From Acidobacteria bacterium Mor1 (GTDB taxonomy: Bacteria > Acidobacteriota > Polarisedimenticolia > Polarisedimenticolales > Polarisedimenticolaceae): a stretch of DNA of 64,000 nt. The stretch is from the NCBI GenBank assembly GCA_001664505.1, contig CP011806.1, positions 4,008,815-4,072,814 on the forward strand, written 5' to 3'. The position numbers were made by a program, and so were the translations under genes. Under the pieces are notes generated by a model that did not search any database, was not told the origin of the DNA, and saw only the letters and a program-made list of their open reading frames with translations. Positions 9,801-19,453 of the stretch are shown here, one piece after another (the first letter of the stretch is position 1; the number at the start of each line of letters is the position of its first letter).

Positions 9801-10641
9801 AGGCGTCGACCACCGCAGTGCGGGAACGCTCCAGCAGCTTGATCGCCGGCGCCAGCTCCGCCGAGGTGCAGACATCCTCGAACCCCGCCTGGAGCAGCAT
9901 CTCACGCAGGGCGCGCTCGTGACGGTCGTCGACGTAGGCGTGCATCAGCGAGATCGCCGCCGTGCGGATACCCGAGGCGAGCAACTCCGCGGCGGCTTGG
10001 CGGATCGTCTCGGGCCTGAACGGCCGCAAGACCTGTCCCTGGGCATCGAGGCGTTCGTTCACCTCGACCACCCGTTCGTAGAGCGGGGCCGGTTTCTGAA
10101 TATCGAGGGCGAACAGGTCCGGCCGCTGCTGGTTGCCGATCAGATGCAGGTCGGCGAACCCGGCGGTGATGAACAGCGCCACCCGGGCGCCGCGCCGCTC
10201 CAGCAGCGCGTTGGTGCCGAGCGTGCTGGCCAACCGCAGCGACAGCGGGGGCAGCGGGTCGCCGGGTAGCGTTCCGGTCAGAATCCGCGCGGCCAGGACC
10301 GGCGCTTCCTCATCGCTCTGAAGCTCGAAGGTGTCGCCGGGATGCAGCGGCAGTTCCCGGTCGAGGGTCAGCCAGCCCTGCGCTTCGTCGAAACCGGCGA
10401 CGCGGGCTTCGGTGATCGGGTCACCGCCCAGCCGGCGGAAAGCGTAGCCGTGGCCGAACCCGTCGGGAGCGCCCCAGCTTTGGCTGATCTCCAGGGTCGC
10501 GCCGTCGACGGCGGACACCGAACCGCGCAGAGCGCTCGAACTGAGCACCTTGGTGCGGTGCAGGCGGCCGTCCGGATCGATTCCGAGGGCATCGGTGAAG
10601 GTGCCGCCGGTGTCGATCCGGATCTGCCAGCGCCGCTCCAC
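6853..10641 (-). CDS. Fused HyuA-HyuB hydantoinase/5-oxoprolinase, 1262 aa
   Basis: The N-terminal half is HyuA-like, with the ASKHA-type phosphate loop IDTGGTFTD at residues 9-17 and a second loop [12 protein letters not shown] near 345. The C-terminal half from about residue 710 is HyuB-like ([27 protein letters not shown]). The single-chain A+B order and about 1260 residues match ATP-dependent 5-oxoprolinases, which open 5-oxo-L-proline to L-glutamate with ATP hydrolysis in the cytosol. Other hydantoinase-family substrates are possible. It starts with GTG 18 nt after the glutamate dehydrogenase stop, so the two are probably one operon and its product glutamate would feed that enzyme. A gamma-glutamyltransferase gene lies elsewhere in the window. 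Confidence 0.88.
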   Translation of the reverse strand: MERRWQIRIDTGGTFTDALGIDPDGRLHRTKVLSSSALRGSVSAVDGATLEISQSWGAPDGFGHGYAFRRLGGDPITEARVAGFDEAQGWLTLDRELPLHPGDTFELQSDEEAPVLAARILTGTLPGDPLPPLSLRLASTLGTNALLERRGARVALFITAGFADLHLIGNQQRPDLFALDIQKPAPLYERVVEVNERLDAQGQVLRPFRPETIRQAAAELLASGIRTAAISLMHAYVDDRHERALREMLLQAGFEDVCTSAELAPAIKLLERSRTAVVDAYLRPILRAYLDRVQSAIGEGTLHVMTSAGGLRATSGFSPKDSLLSGPAGGVVGAAAVGTRSGFDRLIGFDMGGTSTDVARYGGRLEYDFEHEVGDARLMAPALSIHTVAAGGGSICWFDGRRLRVGPQSAGARPGPACYGAGGPLTVTDANLLLGRMAIDRFRVPLRVADAEARADALLEAVRRHDPDAGREQMLEGLLAIADETMAEATRQVTLRRGHDVEGHALVAFGGAGGLHACRVAGRLGVETVLVPTDAGLLSAVGLGHALIERFAERQVLEPLEHVRVRLPALQSELDARSLEALEAEGLPPEQLEIRHRLAWLRFAGQEASVEVPWGERPLEEAFAERYEQLFGYRPGARGIELVSLRVVASTRRRAEEPVAAVPLRNEATPIRWQPMVLRGIRRDAPVHDRTQLQPGDTLTGPALVLENHATTLIDTGWRGTVDGTRTLILRRAAGAPSAGARDHQPEAVRLQLFTHRFRALALQMGERLRGTAVSTNVKERLDFSCALLDAHGELVVNAPHIPVHLGALGVCVRRVAASMDLNPGDSIVTNHPGFGGSHLPDVTVITPVFDADRRLLGYVASRAHHAEIGGKRPGSMPPDAVSLAEEGVVLRPMYAIQGGEPRWDAVAAALVGGPYPSRAVDDNLADLRAAVAANHAGAEALRGLCAEHGRDTVTHYMDRLKELAERRMREALAAYPDGRYEAKETLDDGTPIEVRIDVNGDQASITLAGSGAPHPGNLNATPAIARSAVLYVLRLMLRESLPLNEGLLRPVELRIDHRLLDPPFGDDDSRAPAVVGGNVETSQRLVDTLIKALGLAACSQGTMNNTIFGNDDFGFYETVCGGSGAGDGFHGSDAVHSHMTNTRITDPEILERRYPVRLERFSVRRGSGGAGRYTGGNGAVRELTFLAPVRLSMLTQHRTVAPYGVDGGEPGSCGAQTVLRADGSKIELGPVDGCDLAVGDRFLLETPGGGGFGVPERPSTG

Positions 10642-10659
10642 GAGGTGATACGTCTCGGT

Positions 10660-12087
10660 CTACGGGAAGACGCCGAGCTCGGTGTAGGACCGGGCCACCT
10701 TGGAGATCGCGCAGATGTACGCCGCGGTGCGCAGGTCGCGAATCTTCTTGCGGCGGGCGATCTCGGCGATCTCGCGGAAGGCCTCGGACATGGTGTCTTC
10801 GAGTCCCGACAGCACCAGCTCACGCTCACCGACGCTCCGGGCCAGCGCGGCGCGGTCGCTGTCCGGAAGCATCTTGCCGGCCAGCTTTTCGGTGGCGTTG
10901 ATCATGCCTTCCTGCTGGGCCTGGCCGATGCGCTTGCCCATCAGGCCGAAACGCATGTGGGAGATGTTCTTGGTCCACTCGAAGTAGGAGACCGTCACAC
11001 CGCCGGAGTTGAGGTAGATGTCCGGGATGATCAGTACGTTCTTGTCCAGCAGGTGCTTCTCGGCCGCGGGAGTGGTCGGGCCGTTGGCCGCCTCGGCCAA
11101 TACCTTGCACTTGATCTTCTTCATGTTCTGCTGGGTGATCTGGTTCTCGAGGGCCGCGGGAATCAGGATGTCGCAGGCGATCTCGAGGCACGCGCCCTTG
11201 TCCAGCTTCTTGGTGCCGGGGAACTTCTGAATCGACCCGGTCTTTTCCTTGTGCTTCTGCAGCGCCGGAATGTCGATGCCTTTGGGGTTGTAGATCGTGC
11301 CGTCGTATTCGCCGACGGCGATCACCTTGCAGCCGTCCTCCTGGTGCAGGATGTTGGCCGCGTGGTAGCCCACGTTACCGAAGCCCTGGAGCGAGACGGT
11401 CTTGCCGTCGAGCCCCGGCGAGATCTTGCGGCTCTTCAGGATGTCCTTGCGGCGGAACAGTTCGCGTAGTCCGAAGACCACACCCTGACCGGTCGCTTCC
11501 CGGCGTCCGCGGATGCCGCCCGACGTCAGCGGCTTGCCGGTGACGCAGGCCCAGTTGTCCATGCCGCCCGGGTTGTAGGCGTCGTAGGTGTCGGCCATCC
11601 AAGCCATCTCACGCTCTCCGGTCCCGTAGTCCGGCGCGGGAACGTTGACTCCCGGTCCGATGAAGCGCTTGGAGATCAGCTCGTGGGTGAAACGCCGGGT
11701 GATGTTCTCGAGCTGCTCGGCGTTGTAGTTGCGGGGACGAAGGGCGATCCCGCCCTTGGAGCCGCCGAAGGGGACGTTGACGATGGCGCACTTGTAGGTC
11801 ATCAGTGCGGCGAGCGCCATGATCTCGTCCTGGTCGACCATGCTGGAGTAGCGGATACCCCCCTTGAGCGGCTTGCGGTGATGGCTGTGCTCCGCACGCC
11901 AGCCGGTGAAGATCTCGTAGTTCTTTCCGATCTTCACGGGGAAACGCACCTGGTACACGTTGTTGCAGGCCTTGATCTGGGCCAGCAACCCCTTGGGCAC
12001 CTTGACGTGCTGGGCGGCTGCGTCGAACTGGGCCGAGACGATGTTGTTGAGGTTCAGGTCCTCGGCGGGCGTCTTGCGCTTGGCCAT
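10660..12087 (-). CDS. gdhA: Glu/Leu/Phe/Val dehydrogenase, probable glutamate dehydrogenase
   Basis: The sequence carries the substrate-site pattern KPLKGGIRYS, the catalytic-Lys motif VPFGGSKGGI, PAPDYGTG, and the Rossmann start SLQGFGNVGYHAAN. The length of 475 residues fits hexameric glutamate dehydrogenases. It interconverts L-glutamate with 2-oxoglutarate and ammonia; coenzyme choice is not obvious. An ATG at 12087 is 5 nt from GGGAG. A GTG at 12093 overlaps that site and is unlikely. It is followed after 18 nt by the oxoprolinase gene, forming a two-gene unit that turns oxoproline into 2-oxoglutarate. Confidence 0.9.
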   Translation of the reverse strand: MAKRKTPAEDLNLNNIVSAQFDAAAQHVKVPKGLLAQIKACNNVYQVRFPVKIGKNYEIFTGWRAEHSHHRKPLKGGIRYSSMVDQDEIMALAALMTYKCAIVNVPFGGSKGGIALRPRNYNAEQLENITRRFTHELISKRFIGPGVNVPAPDYGTGEREMAWMADTYDAYNPGGMDNWACVTGKPLTSGGIRGRREATGQGVVFGLRELFRRKDILKSRKISPGLDGKTVSLQGFGNVGYHAANILHQEDGCKVIAVGEYDGTIYNPKGIDIPALQKHKEKTGSIQKFPGTKKLDKGACLEIACDILIPAALENQITQQNMKKIKCKVLAEAANGPTTPAAEKHLLDKNVLIIPDIYLNSGGVTVSYFEWTKNISHMRFGLMGKRIGQAQQEGMINATEKLAGKMLPDSDRAALARSVGERELVLSGLEDTMSEAFREIAEIARRKKIRDLRTAAYICAISKVARSYTELGVFP

Positions 12088-12219
12088 ATCCACTCCCTGG
12101 CGAGATCCGTTCGTGGCGAGCCCCGCGGGGCTCGGGGTTTCGAATCCCGAATAGCGTTGGTCGAAGGTCCGAAATTCTAGCCAGCCGGGAGCAAAAGGGA
12201 AAGGCTTTCCGCCGGATAG

Positions 12220-12248
12220 AAAAAGGGCCGGGAGATGACTCCCGGCCC
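12220..12248 (-). terminator. Intrinsic terminator of the sugar dehydrogenase gene
   Basis: On the minus strand a perfect 10-bp stem (GGGCCGGGAG pairing with CTCCCGGCCC, loop TCAT) is followed by TTTTT. It lies 45 bp after the stop codon at 12293. It separates that gene from the glutamate dehydrogenase operon. Confidence 0.9.
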
Positions 12249-12292
12249 CGGGTTCGATCAGGCGGTTTCCCGGCCCTGTGCCGGTTCGGCTC

Positions 12293-13951
12293 CTAGGGGG
12301 CCGGGCAGGGGTTGGCCAGGGTACGCGGCGGGTTGCCGCTCTGGGTCTCGTTTGCCCCCTGAACGGCGGTCACGATGTAGCCCAGCACCTGGCCCGCGGC
12401 GGGAACGGTCGGATCCCCGGCGACCCAGCTGGTGTCGGTGGTGCTGTGGATGCAGTCGAAGGTGCCTCCGGGGGTGCCCCGGTAGACCCGGTAGAAGTCC
12501 ACCGGCAGCATGGTCTCGAAGAACATGTCCTCCCAGCTCCAGTTGCCGTCCCGGGTCAGGGCGAAGGGGGTGCCGGCGCCCTCGCCCGAGACTGTGAAGT
12601 CGCTGAAGGGAGCGGTGATCTTGTAGATCGCGCCGGCGCCGGCGTCGGCCATGTAGATCTCACCCCGGGCGTCTTCGCCGAAGCTGGTGAAGACCCCAGG
12701 CGTGCGGCCGATCTGGGCGTCCAGGTTGGCGTCGTTCTGGCGCACGCCGCCGACCACCTCGAAGGAGCGGATGGTTCCGCTGCCGTTGTCCCCCCAGAAG
12801 TAGGTGCCGTCGAAGTTGGGCATGCGGCAACCGCGGTAGACGTAGCCGCCGACCACTGCGTCACCCACCGCCGGGTTCGCGTACTCGAGGATCGGGTCGA
12901 CCAGGCTGGGGTCGTTGCAGTTGGGGGAACCGGGGCAGGTCACGCCCGAGGGGTCGCAGGTCGTGGTGGCCTGGGCCGGGTCGAAGCACTGGTTGCCTTC
13001 CTTGACCCGCCAGCCGTAGTTGGTGCCGCCCAGGTCGGCGGCCGCCACGTAGTTGATCTCTTCCCAGCAGTTCTGGCCCACGTCGCCGTTGTAGAGGTCG
13101 CCGGTGGTCCGGTCGAAGCTGGCGCGCCAGGGGTTGCGCAGGCCGTATTCCCAGATCTCGTCGCAGGCGCCGCCGGCGGTGTCGTCGATGTTGCCGGTGG
13201 GGTTGGTGTAGCCCTGGCCGGTGAAGAACCCGGCGTTACAGCCGGTATCCGGCGCCGAGCCCAGCGGGTCGATGCCCTTGACGTCGACCCGCAGGATCTT
13301 GCCCAGCAGGTTGGTCAGGTTCTGGGAGTTGCCGCAGACGCCGTGGTTGTCGTTGGCGCCGCCGCCGTCGCCGGTGAAGACGAACAGGTAGCCGTCGTCG
13401 TCGAACAGGATCAGCCCGCCGTTGTGGTTCGACTCGGGCTGGCTGAACTCGAGGATCCGCAGCTCGCTGTTGGGGTCGCCGGCGTTCGGGCTGAGCAGCT
13501 CGTAGCGCGCCACCACGGTGCGGCCCGAGAAGAAGCTGCCTTCGTAGTAGTTGACGTAGAAGAAGTCGTTGTTCCCGGTGCCGTCCCCGAAGTCCGGGTC
13601 GAAGGCCATGCTCAGCAGCCCCGCCTCGCCGGAGAAGAACACCGGCCCGCCCACGTCGTCGGAGATGTTCATGAACACCGTGTTGTCGGTCGGGGCGTCG
13701 CCACGCTCGTGCAGGATGATCTCGCCGTTCTGCTGCACAATGAAGAAGCGGTTCGGATCGTTGGGTGGCGTCGTGACGAAGACCGGGACCGACAGTCCGC
13801 TGATCACCGTCGGGTCGTCCAGCACGACGTTGTTCACCGTGGAGATGCCGGTGCAGTCGGGAGCAGCGGCATGGACCGCGGCCATCGGCAGCAGCGCGGC
13901 ACAGAGGATCGAGAGCAGCGCCGAAAAGGTGCGGCGGCTCGAGAGTTTCAT
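12293..13951 (-). CDS. Secreted PQQ-dependent sugar dehydrogenase-like beta-propeller, 552 aa
   Basis: A signal peptide spans residues 1-28 (SALLSILCAALLPMAAVHA). The rest resembles the glucose/sorbosone dehydrogenase (GSDH) six-bladed propeller: GLLSMAFDPDF, the motif ESNHNGG, FVFTGDGGG, and GLRNPWRASFD with GDVGQNCWEEIN. Members oxidise aldose sugars in the periplasm with PQQ as cofactor. No PQQ synthesis genes are in the window, so cofactor use is unproven. Extra Cys pairs inserted around residues 260-330 suggest disulfides. The start at 13951 has an excellent AAGGAGGT site; an upstream extension to 14098 is rejected. It is divergent from glucokinase, which fits a sugar-handling neighbourhood. 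Confidence 0.85.
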   Translation of the reverse strand: MKLSSRRTFSALLSILCAALLPMAAVHAAAPDCTGISTVNNVVLDDPTVISGLSVPVFVTTPPNDPNRFFIVQQNGEIILHERGDAPTDNTVFMNISDDVGGPVFFSGEAGLLSMAFDPDFGDGTGNNDFFYVNYYEGSFFSGRTVVARYELLSPNAGDPNSELRILEFSQPESNHNGGLILFDDDGYLFVFTGDGGGANDNHGVCGNSQNLTNLLGKILRVDVKGIDPLGSAPDTGCNAGFFTGQGYTNPTGNIDDTAGGACDEIWEYGLRNPWRASFDRTTGDLYNGDVGQNCWEEINYVAAADLGGTNYGWRVKEGNQCFDPAQATTTCDPSGVTCPGSPNCNDPSLVDPILEYANPAVGDAVVGGYVYRGCRMPNFDGTYFWGDNGSGTIRSFEVVGGVRQNDANLDAQIGRTPGVFTSFGEDARGEIYMADAGAGAIYKITAPFSDFTVSGEGAGTPFALTRDGNWSWEDMFFETMLPVDFYRVYRGTPGGTFDCIHSTTDTSWVAGDPTVPAAGQVLGYIVTAVQGANETQSGNPPRTLANPCPAP

Positions 13952-14032
13952 CGTGACCTCCTTAGGGGGGCCGGGCGGGTTCCCCACGCCGGGCGCCGGA
14001 CAGACAGAGCCAGGGGCGATATACGGTGGATC

Positions 14033-14061
14033 CTGGGATCGGGCAACGGGTCCCCTATAAT
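14033..14061 (+). promoter_or_regulatory. Candidate promoter of a leaderless glk transcript
   Basis: TATAAT lies at 14056-14061, and the GTG start of glucokinase is at 14068, where transcription would be expected to begin. A weak -35 (CTGGGA, 14033-14038) is 17 bp upstream. No Shine-Dalgarno sequence lies between the box and GTG. Confidence 0.5.
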
Positions 14062-14067
14062 GCCGCC

Positions 14068-15066
14068 GTGATTCTCGCGGGCGATATCGGCGGCACAAAG
14101 ACCATTCTCGGGCTGTTTTCCCGCGACGGGAAGAAACTGCAGACCCTGGCCGAGCAGAAGTTCCCCAGTCAGGGCTACCGGTCCCTCGAGGCGATGATCC
14201 GCGACTTCATTGACGCGCATCAACACCTCGTCGCCCGAAATCCCATCAAGAACTGTGCCGTGGGCATCGCCGGGCCGGTGGTCAACGGCCGCAGCCACCT
14301 GGTGAACCTCAAGTGGCGGGCGGATGCCACCCGGCTGGCCCGCTCCCTGGATCTGCCCCGGGCTTGGGTGCTCAACGATCTCGAGGCCACCGGCTGGGGC
14401 GTCCGGGAGCTGCCCTCGCGCAAGTTGCACAACTTGACCCCCGGCGTGCGCCCCCGGGCGGGGAACGCCGCCCTGATCGCCGCCGGCACCGGGCTCGGCA
14501 CCGCGACCATGTTCTGGAACGGGACCCGGCACGTGCCTTCGGCCGGGGAGGGGGGGCACCAGAACTTCGCTCCCCGGACCCTGGACGAGATCGACCTGTT
14601 ACGTTTCATGATGCGCCGTTACAAGCGCGTCAGCATCGAGCGCATCGTGGCCGGGCCCGGTCTCGGTGCGATTTACGAGTTCCTGGTAGAGAGCGGCCGG
14701 TGCAAGAAGACCGCCCGCATGCAGCGCGTCCTCGACGAGGAGCAGGACGACAACGCCGCGGTATCCCGCATGGGCCTGGCCGGCAAGGATGCCGGCGCCC
14801 GGCGTGCTCTGGAGATGTTCGTTTCTCTCTACGGTGCGGTGGCCGGCGACCTGGCCCTGGTGACCCGGGCCCTCGGCGGAATCTACGTCGGGGGCGGCAT
14901 CGCGCCCAAGATCCTCGACGCCATCGACGGCGGTGCGTTCGTCGAGGCGTTCCGCGACAAGGGCCGGCTGCGGTCCTTCGTCGAGACCATTCCGGTCAAG
15001 GTGATTCTCGAACCCCGCACGGCGTTGCTCGGCGCCGCGGCTCGCGCCGCGGCCGGCGACGTTTAG
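14068..15066 (+). CDS. glk: Glucokinase (ROK-independent Glk type)
   Basis: The N-terminus VILAGDIGGTKT holds the phosphate-1 loop of the Glk family. Further motifs are NCAVGIAGPV, the sugar-binding LNDLEATGWG, AAGTGLG, and SAGEGGHQNFAP. The length of 332 aa is typical for bacterial glucokinases of the E. coli type. It phosphorylates glucose with ATP in the cytosol, giving the substrate for Zwf. The GTG at 14068 puts the phosphate loop near residue 5. An ATG at 14026 would lie upstream of the -10 box. Transketolase follows 30 bp downstream and is likely co-transcribed. Confidence 0.9.
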   Translation: MILAGDIGGTKTILGLFSRDGKKLQTLAEQKFPSQGYRSLEAMIRDFIDAHQHLVARNPIKNCAVGIAGPVVNGRSHLVNLKWRADATRLARSLDLPRAWVLNDLEATGWGVRELPSRKLHNLTPGVRPRAGNAALIAAGTGLGTATMFWNGTRHVPSAGEGGHQNFAPRTLDEIDLLRFMMRRYKRVSIERIVAGPGLGAIYEFLVESGRCKKTARMQRVLDEEQDDNAAVSRMGLAGKDAGARRALEMFVSLYGAVAGDLALVTRALGGIYVGGGIAPKILDAIDGGAFVEAFRDKGRLRSFVETIPVKVILEPRTALLGAAARAAAGDV

Positions 15067-15096
15067 GTGCATCTCGGTACCCAACGGAGGTCCAGC

Positions 15097-17094
15097 ATGA
15101 CCACGCCCAACCGCGAGCTGTCCCAGCAGGCGGTCAACACGATCAAGTTCCTGGCGGCCGACGCCGTGCAAAAGGCCAACTCCGGCCACCCCGGCATGCC
15201 GATGGGCGCTGCCGACGTGGCTTTCGTGCTGTGGAGCCGTTTCCTGCGCTACGACCCCAAGCACCCCTGCTGGTCCGACCGGGACCGCTTCGTGCTGTCG
15301 GCGGGGCACGGCTGCATGCTGCTCTACTCGATGCTGCACCTGTCGGGCTACGACCTGTCGATGTCGGAGATCCAGAACTTCCGCCAGTGGGAGAGCAAGA
15401 CCCCGGGCCATCCCGAGTTCGGCCACACCGTCGGAGTCGAGGCGACCACCGGTCCGTTGGGTCAGGGCATCAGCAACGCCGTGGGCATGGCGCTGGCCGC
15501 GAAGATGGCTGCCGATCGCTTCAACGGCGGCGGTTTCGATCCGGTCAGCCATCGGATCTTCTGCATCGCCAGTGACGGCGACCTGATGGAAGGGGTCAGC
15601 GGCGAGGCCTCGTCGCTGGCCGGCCACCTCAAGCTCGGCAATCTGGTCGTGATCTACGACGACAACAAGATCTCGATCGAGGGTGAGACCGACCTGGCTT
15701 ACACCGAAGATGCGGCCAAGCGCTACGAGGCCTTCGGCTGGCACGTCCAGCGGGTCGACGGCCACGATCACGAGGCGATCGCCGCGGCGATTCAGGCGGG
15801 CGTCGATGAAGGGGGCAAGCCCTCGATCATCCTGGCCCGGACCCACATCGCCCACGGCGCGCCCAACGCCCAGGACACCGCCGAATCCCACGGAGCGCCC
15901 CTGGGCCACGACGAGATCGCCGCGGCCAAATCCGCCGCCGGCTGGCCGCTGGAGCCGACCTTCCTGGTGCCCGACGAAGTCAAGGCCTTCTTCAAGGCCC
16001 GGGCCGAGGAAGGGGCGGCGTTGCGCATGGCCTGGGAGGAGAAGTTCGAAGCCTGGCGCGCCGCCGACGCGGGCAAGGCCGATCAGTGGGACGCGATCTG
16101 GAACCTGAAGTCGGTGGAAGGGGTGGTCGACAAGCTGCTGGCCGCTGCGCCTGACGGCGATGCCGCGACCCGTGCTCACGGCGGCGCGGTGCTGCAGACC
16201 GCCGCCGAGCTGGTGCCGGCCCTGGCCGGCGGTTCCGCCGACCTGGCGCCCTCGACCAAGACGATCATCAAGAGCTCCCCTTCGGTCAGCGGGGACGATC
16301 ACTCCGGCCGCAACCTGCACTTCGGCGTGCGGGAGCACGGCATGGGCGCGATCCAGAACGGCATGCTCTACGAGGGCGCGTTCCGGCCCTACGGGGCGAC
16401 CTTCCTGGTCTTCTCCGACTACATGCGGCCGTCGATGCGGGTGGCGGCGCTTTCCAAGCTACCGGCGATCTACGTCTTCACCCACGATTCGATCTTCCTC
16501 GGCGAGGACGGGCCGACTCACCAGGCGGTGGAACACGCCTGGGCGCTGCGCTTGATTCCGAACCTGCACGTCTACCGCCCGGCCGACGGCTACGAGACCG
16601 CCCTCGCCTGGGGCATGGCCATCGAGCGCACCGACGGCCCGACCGCGCTGCTGCTGACCCGCCAGAAGGTGCCGGCGGTCAAGCGTGAGGTCGGCGGTGA
16701 ACTGGGCGATCCCAAGCGCGGCGGCTACCTCGTCGCCGGCGACAGCAACCCGGACGCGATCCTGATCGGTACCGGCTCCGAACTGCAGCTGGCGCTGGCC
16801 GCCCGGGAGGCGCTGGCCGCCGAGGGCAAGAAGATCAACGTGATCTCGATGCCCTGCGTCGAGCGCTTCATGGAGCAAGACCCGGTCTACCGCGAGCGGA
16901 TGCTGCCCGACGGTGTCCCGGTCGGCTCCGTCGAGGCCGGGGTGACCGCGCCCTGGGCGCGGATCACCGGCAAGGGCAGCCTCAACATCGGCGTCGACAC
17001 TTTCGGTGCTTCGGCGCCGGCGGGAGTGGTCGCCGAGCACTTCGGTATCGTGCCCGGCAGCGTGATCTCCAAGGTCAAGGAGTGGTTGGGGTAG
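15097..17094 (+). CDS. tkt: Transketolase
   Basis: At 665 aa it is full length and has all family marks: the N-terminal [14 protein letters not shown], the TPP motif beginning SDGDLMEG and ending YDDNKI, the pyrimidine-domain [12 protein letters not shown], and a C-terminal domain with [10 protein letters not shown]. It moves two-carbon units between sugar phosphates in the non-oxidative pentose phosphate pathway, using thiamine diphosphate and Mg2+. The ATG at 15097 has GGAGGT 5 nt upstream. It converges with the beta-barrel gene with only 9 bp between stops. Its location between glk and the zwf operon gives a sugar-phosphate cluster. Confidence 0.95.
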   Translation: MTTPNRELSQQAVNTIKFLAADAVQKANSGHPGMPMGAADVAFVLWSRFLRYDPKHPCWSDRDRFVLSAGHGCMLLYSMLHLSGYDLSMSEIQNFRQWESKTPGHPEFGHTVGVEATTGPLGQGISNAVGMALAAKMAADRFNGGGFDPVSHRIFCIASDGDLMEGVSGEASSLAGHLKLGNLVVIYDDNKISIEGETDLAYTEDAAKRYEAFGWHVQRVDGHDHEAIAAAIQAGVDEGGKPSIILARTHIAHGAPNAQDTAESHGAPLGHDEIAAAKSAAGWPLEPTFLVPDEVKAFFKARAEEGAALRMAWEEKFEAWRAADAGKADQWDAIWNLKSVEGVVDKLLAAAPDGDAATRAHGGAVLQTAAELVPALAGGSADLAPSTKTIIKSSPSVSGDDHSGRNLHFGVREHGMGAIQNGMLYEGAFRPYGATFLVFSDYMRPSMRVAALSKLPAIYVFTHDSIFLGEDGPTHQAVEHAWALRLIPNLHVYRPADGYETALAWGMAIERTDGPTALLLTRQKVPAVKREVGGELGDPKRGGYLVAGDSNPDAILIGTGSELQLALAAREALAAEGKKINVISMPCVERFMEQDPVYRERMLPDGVPVGSVEAGVTAPWARITGKGSLNIGVDTFGASAPAGVVAEHFGIVPGSVISKVKEWLG

Positions 17095-17103
17095 CTCCCG
17101 GTC

Positions 17104-17745
17104 TCAGAAGCGAAACGCCGCGGAGAGGCCGACGGTCTCGATGTCCGCTTCGCCGACCGCGGCGTCTTGCGCCACTTCCCACTCGAGCCGCAGGCCGAAC
17201 TTCGGCGCCGGCCGGACCTCGACCCCTGCGCCGTAGACGGCGCCGGTGCCCGATTCGGCCAGGTCGAAATCGTCCAGATCGAACTCGCCGAAGGACTCGG
17301 TCAGCGAGCCGTCGGCGGCCCAGACGTGCATCCCCGCCTTGCCGTAGATCGAGACGAGCTTACCCAGCGGAACCCCGGCGGTCAGCGACACCGACAGAAG
17401 CTGGGTTTCCACGTTGGCGGTAACCGGGCCGGCGGAGTAGCCGTCGTTCAGTGACTGGCTGCCGTCGGACATGCCGTCGAAGGCGACCGCTCCCAGATCG
17501 CTGTAGCTGAGTTCCAGCCCCAGCACCCGCCCGAAGCGGTAGCCGCCGAAAACGCGGAAGCCGCTGTCCTCGTCGTCGAACGCGCCGCTCAGCGAGCCGT
17601 CATCGATGTCGGCGAGTCCGAGGTCGGCGGTGGTCTGTGCCGTGCCGATGCCTATGTAGCCGCCCTTGTCGTCGGCGGCGGCAGGAAGGGCGACAAGCGC
17701 GGTGAGGGTGAACGTGGCAACGAGGAAAGCGAGTCGCAGCAGCAT
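17104..17745 (-). CDS. Outer-membrane beta-barrel protein (OmpA/OprF-like barrel), 213 aa
   Basis: The start at 17745 has GGAGG 6 nt upstream. Residues 1-24 are a signal peptide ending PAAADD. The mature part alternates polar and hydrophobic residues in barrel strands (FRVFGGYRFGRVLGLELSYSD, LVSIYGKAGMHVWA, YGAGVEVRP) and ends in the aromatic signature AAFRF expected for BAM-dependent insertion. No peptidoglycan-binding domain follows. It is likely a small eight-stranded barrel; the function is unknown. It supports an outer membrane in this organism. Confidence 0.8.
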   Translation of the reverse strand: MLLRLAFLVATFTLTALVALPAAADDKGGYIGIGTAQTTADLGLADIDDGSLSGAFDDEDSGFRVFGGYRFGRVLGLELSYSDLGAVAFDGMSDGSQSLNDGYSAGPVTANVETQLLSVSLTAGVPLGKLVSIYGKAGMHVWAADGSLTESFGEFDLDDFDLAESGTGAVYGAGVEVRPAPKFGLRLEWEVAQDAAVGEADIETVGLSAAFRF

Positions 17746-17852
17746 GGTAGCCTCCGTGGGATGTGCTTCACCGGGGATAGATCCGGAGGCAACGGCGAAG
17801 TGCTCACCGTCATGAAGATTTTTCTTTCCGCGGGAGGGTTTCAGGTATCGCG

Positions 17853-19175
17853 TCAGCCGCCGGAGAAAGGCGAGAAGCGCACCGGGGCCTGAATGTAGAC
17901 GTGGTTGCACAGCACCACGTCGGCGCCGTCGCCGACGGTTCGGATCTCCTCGGTGCCGTCCCAATCCTGCTCTCGCTCGCGGTCCGCTCCCAGGCTGATC
18001 ACGCAGTATCCGTGCTCGCCGAACTTGAGCTGGTAGGGCTCGCCCCATTCATCCCGCATGGGAACGTCGGCTGCGAACCGGCCCGCGTTCGCCGCCGCGA
18101 ACTCCTCGAGAGGGACCCAACCATCGGTCGAGGGGTACTTCGGTTGCATCACGGCGTAGGCCTCGACGGCGCTGGCGATCTGGCGCAGGTCGAGCACGGT
18201 CTGCGCCCCCTCCTTTTCGCCGGGTCGCTCCCGTTCTTCGGGGGCCAGGGAACTGGCCAACAGCAGAGCGAACCACATGGCGGTCCCGGAGCCACCGGCC
18301 ACCGGCGACAGGCGGCTGACCATCGGGTCCGGGCCGAAGGCGTTGGAGCGAGTGCCGCCCTCGACCCGGGAAGAGGCGTAGATCACGCCGAACCCCATCC
18401 ACTCGTCGCTGAGAATGTCGGGCATCGCCTGCTGAGCCAACGCGTCTGCCTCCCTGGCCTGTAGCCAGGTACGGATCTTGGGCAGGTTGTAGTAGGTCAT
18501 CGTCTCGGGGGACGGGTCGATCCGCGACGAGACGAAACTGAAGTCCTTGCCTGCCTTGAGGGAATCGCGGCTGCGGAATCCCTTGAGCGCCTGCAGCGCC
18601 GTCTCCTCGGCGCCGGCGATGGAGATGTAGCGTTTGCCCACACGACCGATGAGGATGGGCAGGGTTTCCTCAGCCTCAACCCCGAAGTGGATGACGAAGC
18701 GCGTGTCGTCGGTACGAGTCATCCATCCGCCGGCCCAGCCGGTCAGCGCCTTGACCGCTGCCAGGGCTCGCTCGCGATCCCGGTACTCGACGACGAGCAG
18801 CAGCCCTTCGAGTGTTTCGGCGTTGCGGGTGAAGCCTGCTTCCAGCGCCTGGTCCATGGCCTCGGCGCTGGGCAACTCGAAGGAGAAGGCCAGGTCGGGA
18901 CCCAGAGCGGTCAGGACATCCTCCCGGAACGACACTCCGAGTTGGTTGTCGATGAATTGAAAGGGCGCGCCGTCGGGATCGTCGAACCAGGCGGCCCATG
19001 TCTCGGCGAGGCGGATCAGGTCGGTGGAGTAGGCGCCGGCCAGGTGTGGGTCGGCGGGTAGCCGGTCGATCAGGTCCTTTCCGGCGACGGCGGGCAGCGA
19101 TACCGCTAGCGCGAGCAGCAGCAGCGCGAAACGCAGGTGCAAAGAAAGACGCAACGGGACGGCTGGGCGGTTCAT
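17853..19175 (-). CDS. Exported DUF3352-like protein with a GspG-like C-terminal segment, 440 aa
   Basis: A signal peptide covers residues 1-32. The body resembles DUF3352-type exported proteins (phrases such as AGAEETALQALKGF and TMTYYNLPKIRTWL). From about residue 320 the sequence changes to a pseudopilin-like tail: LDLRQIASAVEAYAVMQPKYP, DEWGEPYQLKF, SLGADREREQDWDG. This resembles the globular domain of type II secretion major pseudopilin GspG without its N-terminal helix. The pairing of a DUF3352-like body with a pseudopilin-like tail is unusual. No secretion genes lie nearby, and I can give no reaction. Confidence 0.6.
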   Translation of the reverse strand: MNRPAVPLRLSLHLRFALLLLALAVSLPAVAGKDLIDRLPADPHLAGAYSTDLIRLAETWAAWFDDPDGAPFQFIDNQLGVSFREDVLTALGPDLAFSFELPSAEAMDQALEAGFTRNAETLEGLLLVVEYRDRERALAAVKALTGWAGGWMTRTDDTRFVIHFGVEAEETLPILIGRVGKRYISIAGAEETALQALKGFRSRDSLKAGKDFSFVSSRIDPSPETMTYYNLPKIRTWLQAREADALAQQAMPDILSDEWMGFGVIYASSRVEGGTRSNAFGPDPMVSRLSPVAGGSGTAMWFALLLASSLAPEERERPGEKEGAQTVLDLRQIASAVEAYAVMQPKYPSTDGWVPLEEFAAANAGRFAADVPMRDEWGEPYQLKFGEHGYCVISLGADREREQDWDGTEEIRTVGDGADVVLCNHVYIQAPVRFSPFSGG

Positions 19176-19216
19176 CGGACCCTCGTGAATGATCTGGCGC
19201 GATTATACTGCCGGCC

Positions 19217-19453
19217 ATGAGAGAGCCCTCCACCACGCGAGTTCGCCCCGCCCTGTGGGCGGTCGCCCTGATCTGGATCGGGTCGATCCTGGCTCTGGCC
19301 ACGCCATTGGTCACACCGGCCTGGAGCGGTGAAGCGTCGCTCTTCGGGCTGCCCCGCTCCCTGATCTGGGTGCTCGGATGGCTGACGGCGATGTTCGTCT
19401 CGTTGGTCTGGGCCTATCGCAGTGAGCCCGTCGATGACGGGGAGGCGCCATGA
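19217..19453 (+). CDS. Small two-helix membrane partner of the sodium:solute symporter, 78 aa
   Basis: Hydrophobic segments at about residues 13-33 and 45-66 predict two membrane helices. Size, two-helix layout and position resemble the small subunits (DUF3311 or similar) encoded just before sodium:solute symporters. Its TGA overlaps the symporter ATG (ATGA), so the two should be made in step. No catalytic residues are visible. No strong ribosome site is seen. Confidence 0.7.
   Translation: MREPSTTRVRPALWAVALIWIGSILALATPLVTPAWSGEASLFGLPRSLIWVLGWLTAMFVSLVWAYRSEPVDDGEAP

Noticed and set aside
8824..10269. 481-aa ORF on the plus strand
   Set aside because: It is antisense to the oxoprolinase fusion, with no recognised domain and low-complexity Gly/Arg/His composition.
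12278..14071. 597-aa ORF on the plus strand
   Set aside because: It lies opposite the PQQ-type dehydrogenase, which has a signal peptide and clear family motifs. Its Val/Ala/Gly repeats are complementary-strand artefacts.
14599..16338. 579-aa ORF on the minus strand
   Set aside because: It is antisense to glucokinase and transketolase and has no coherent motifs.
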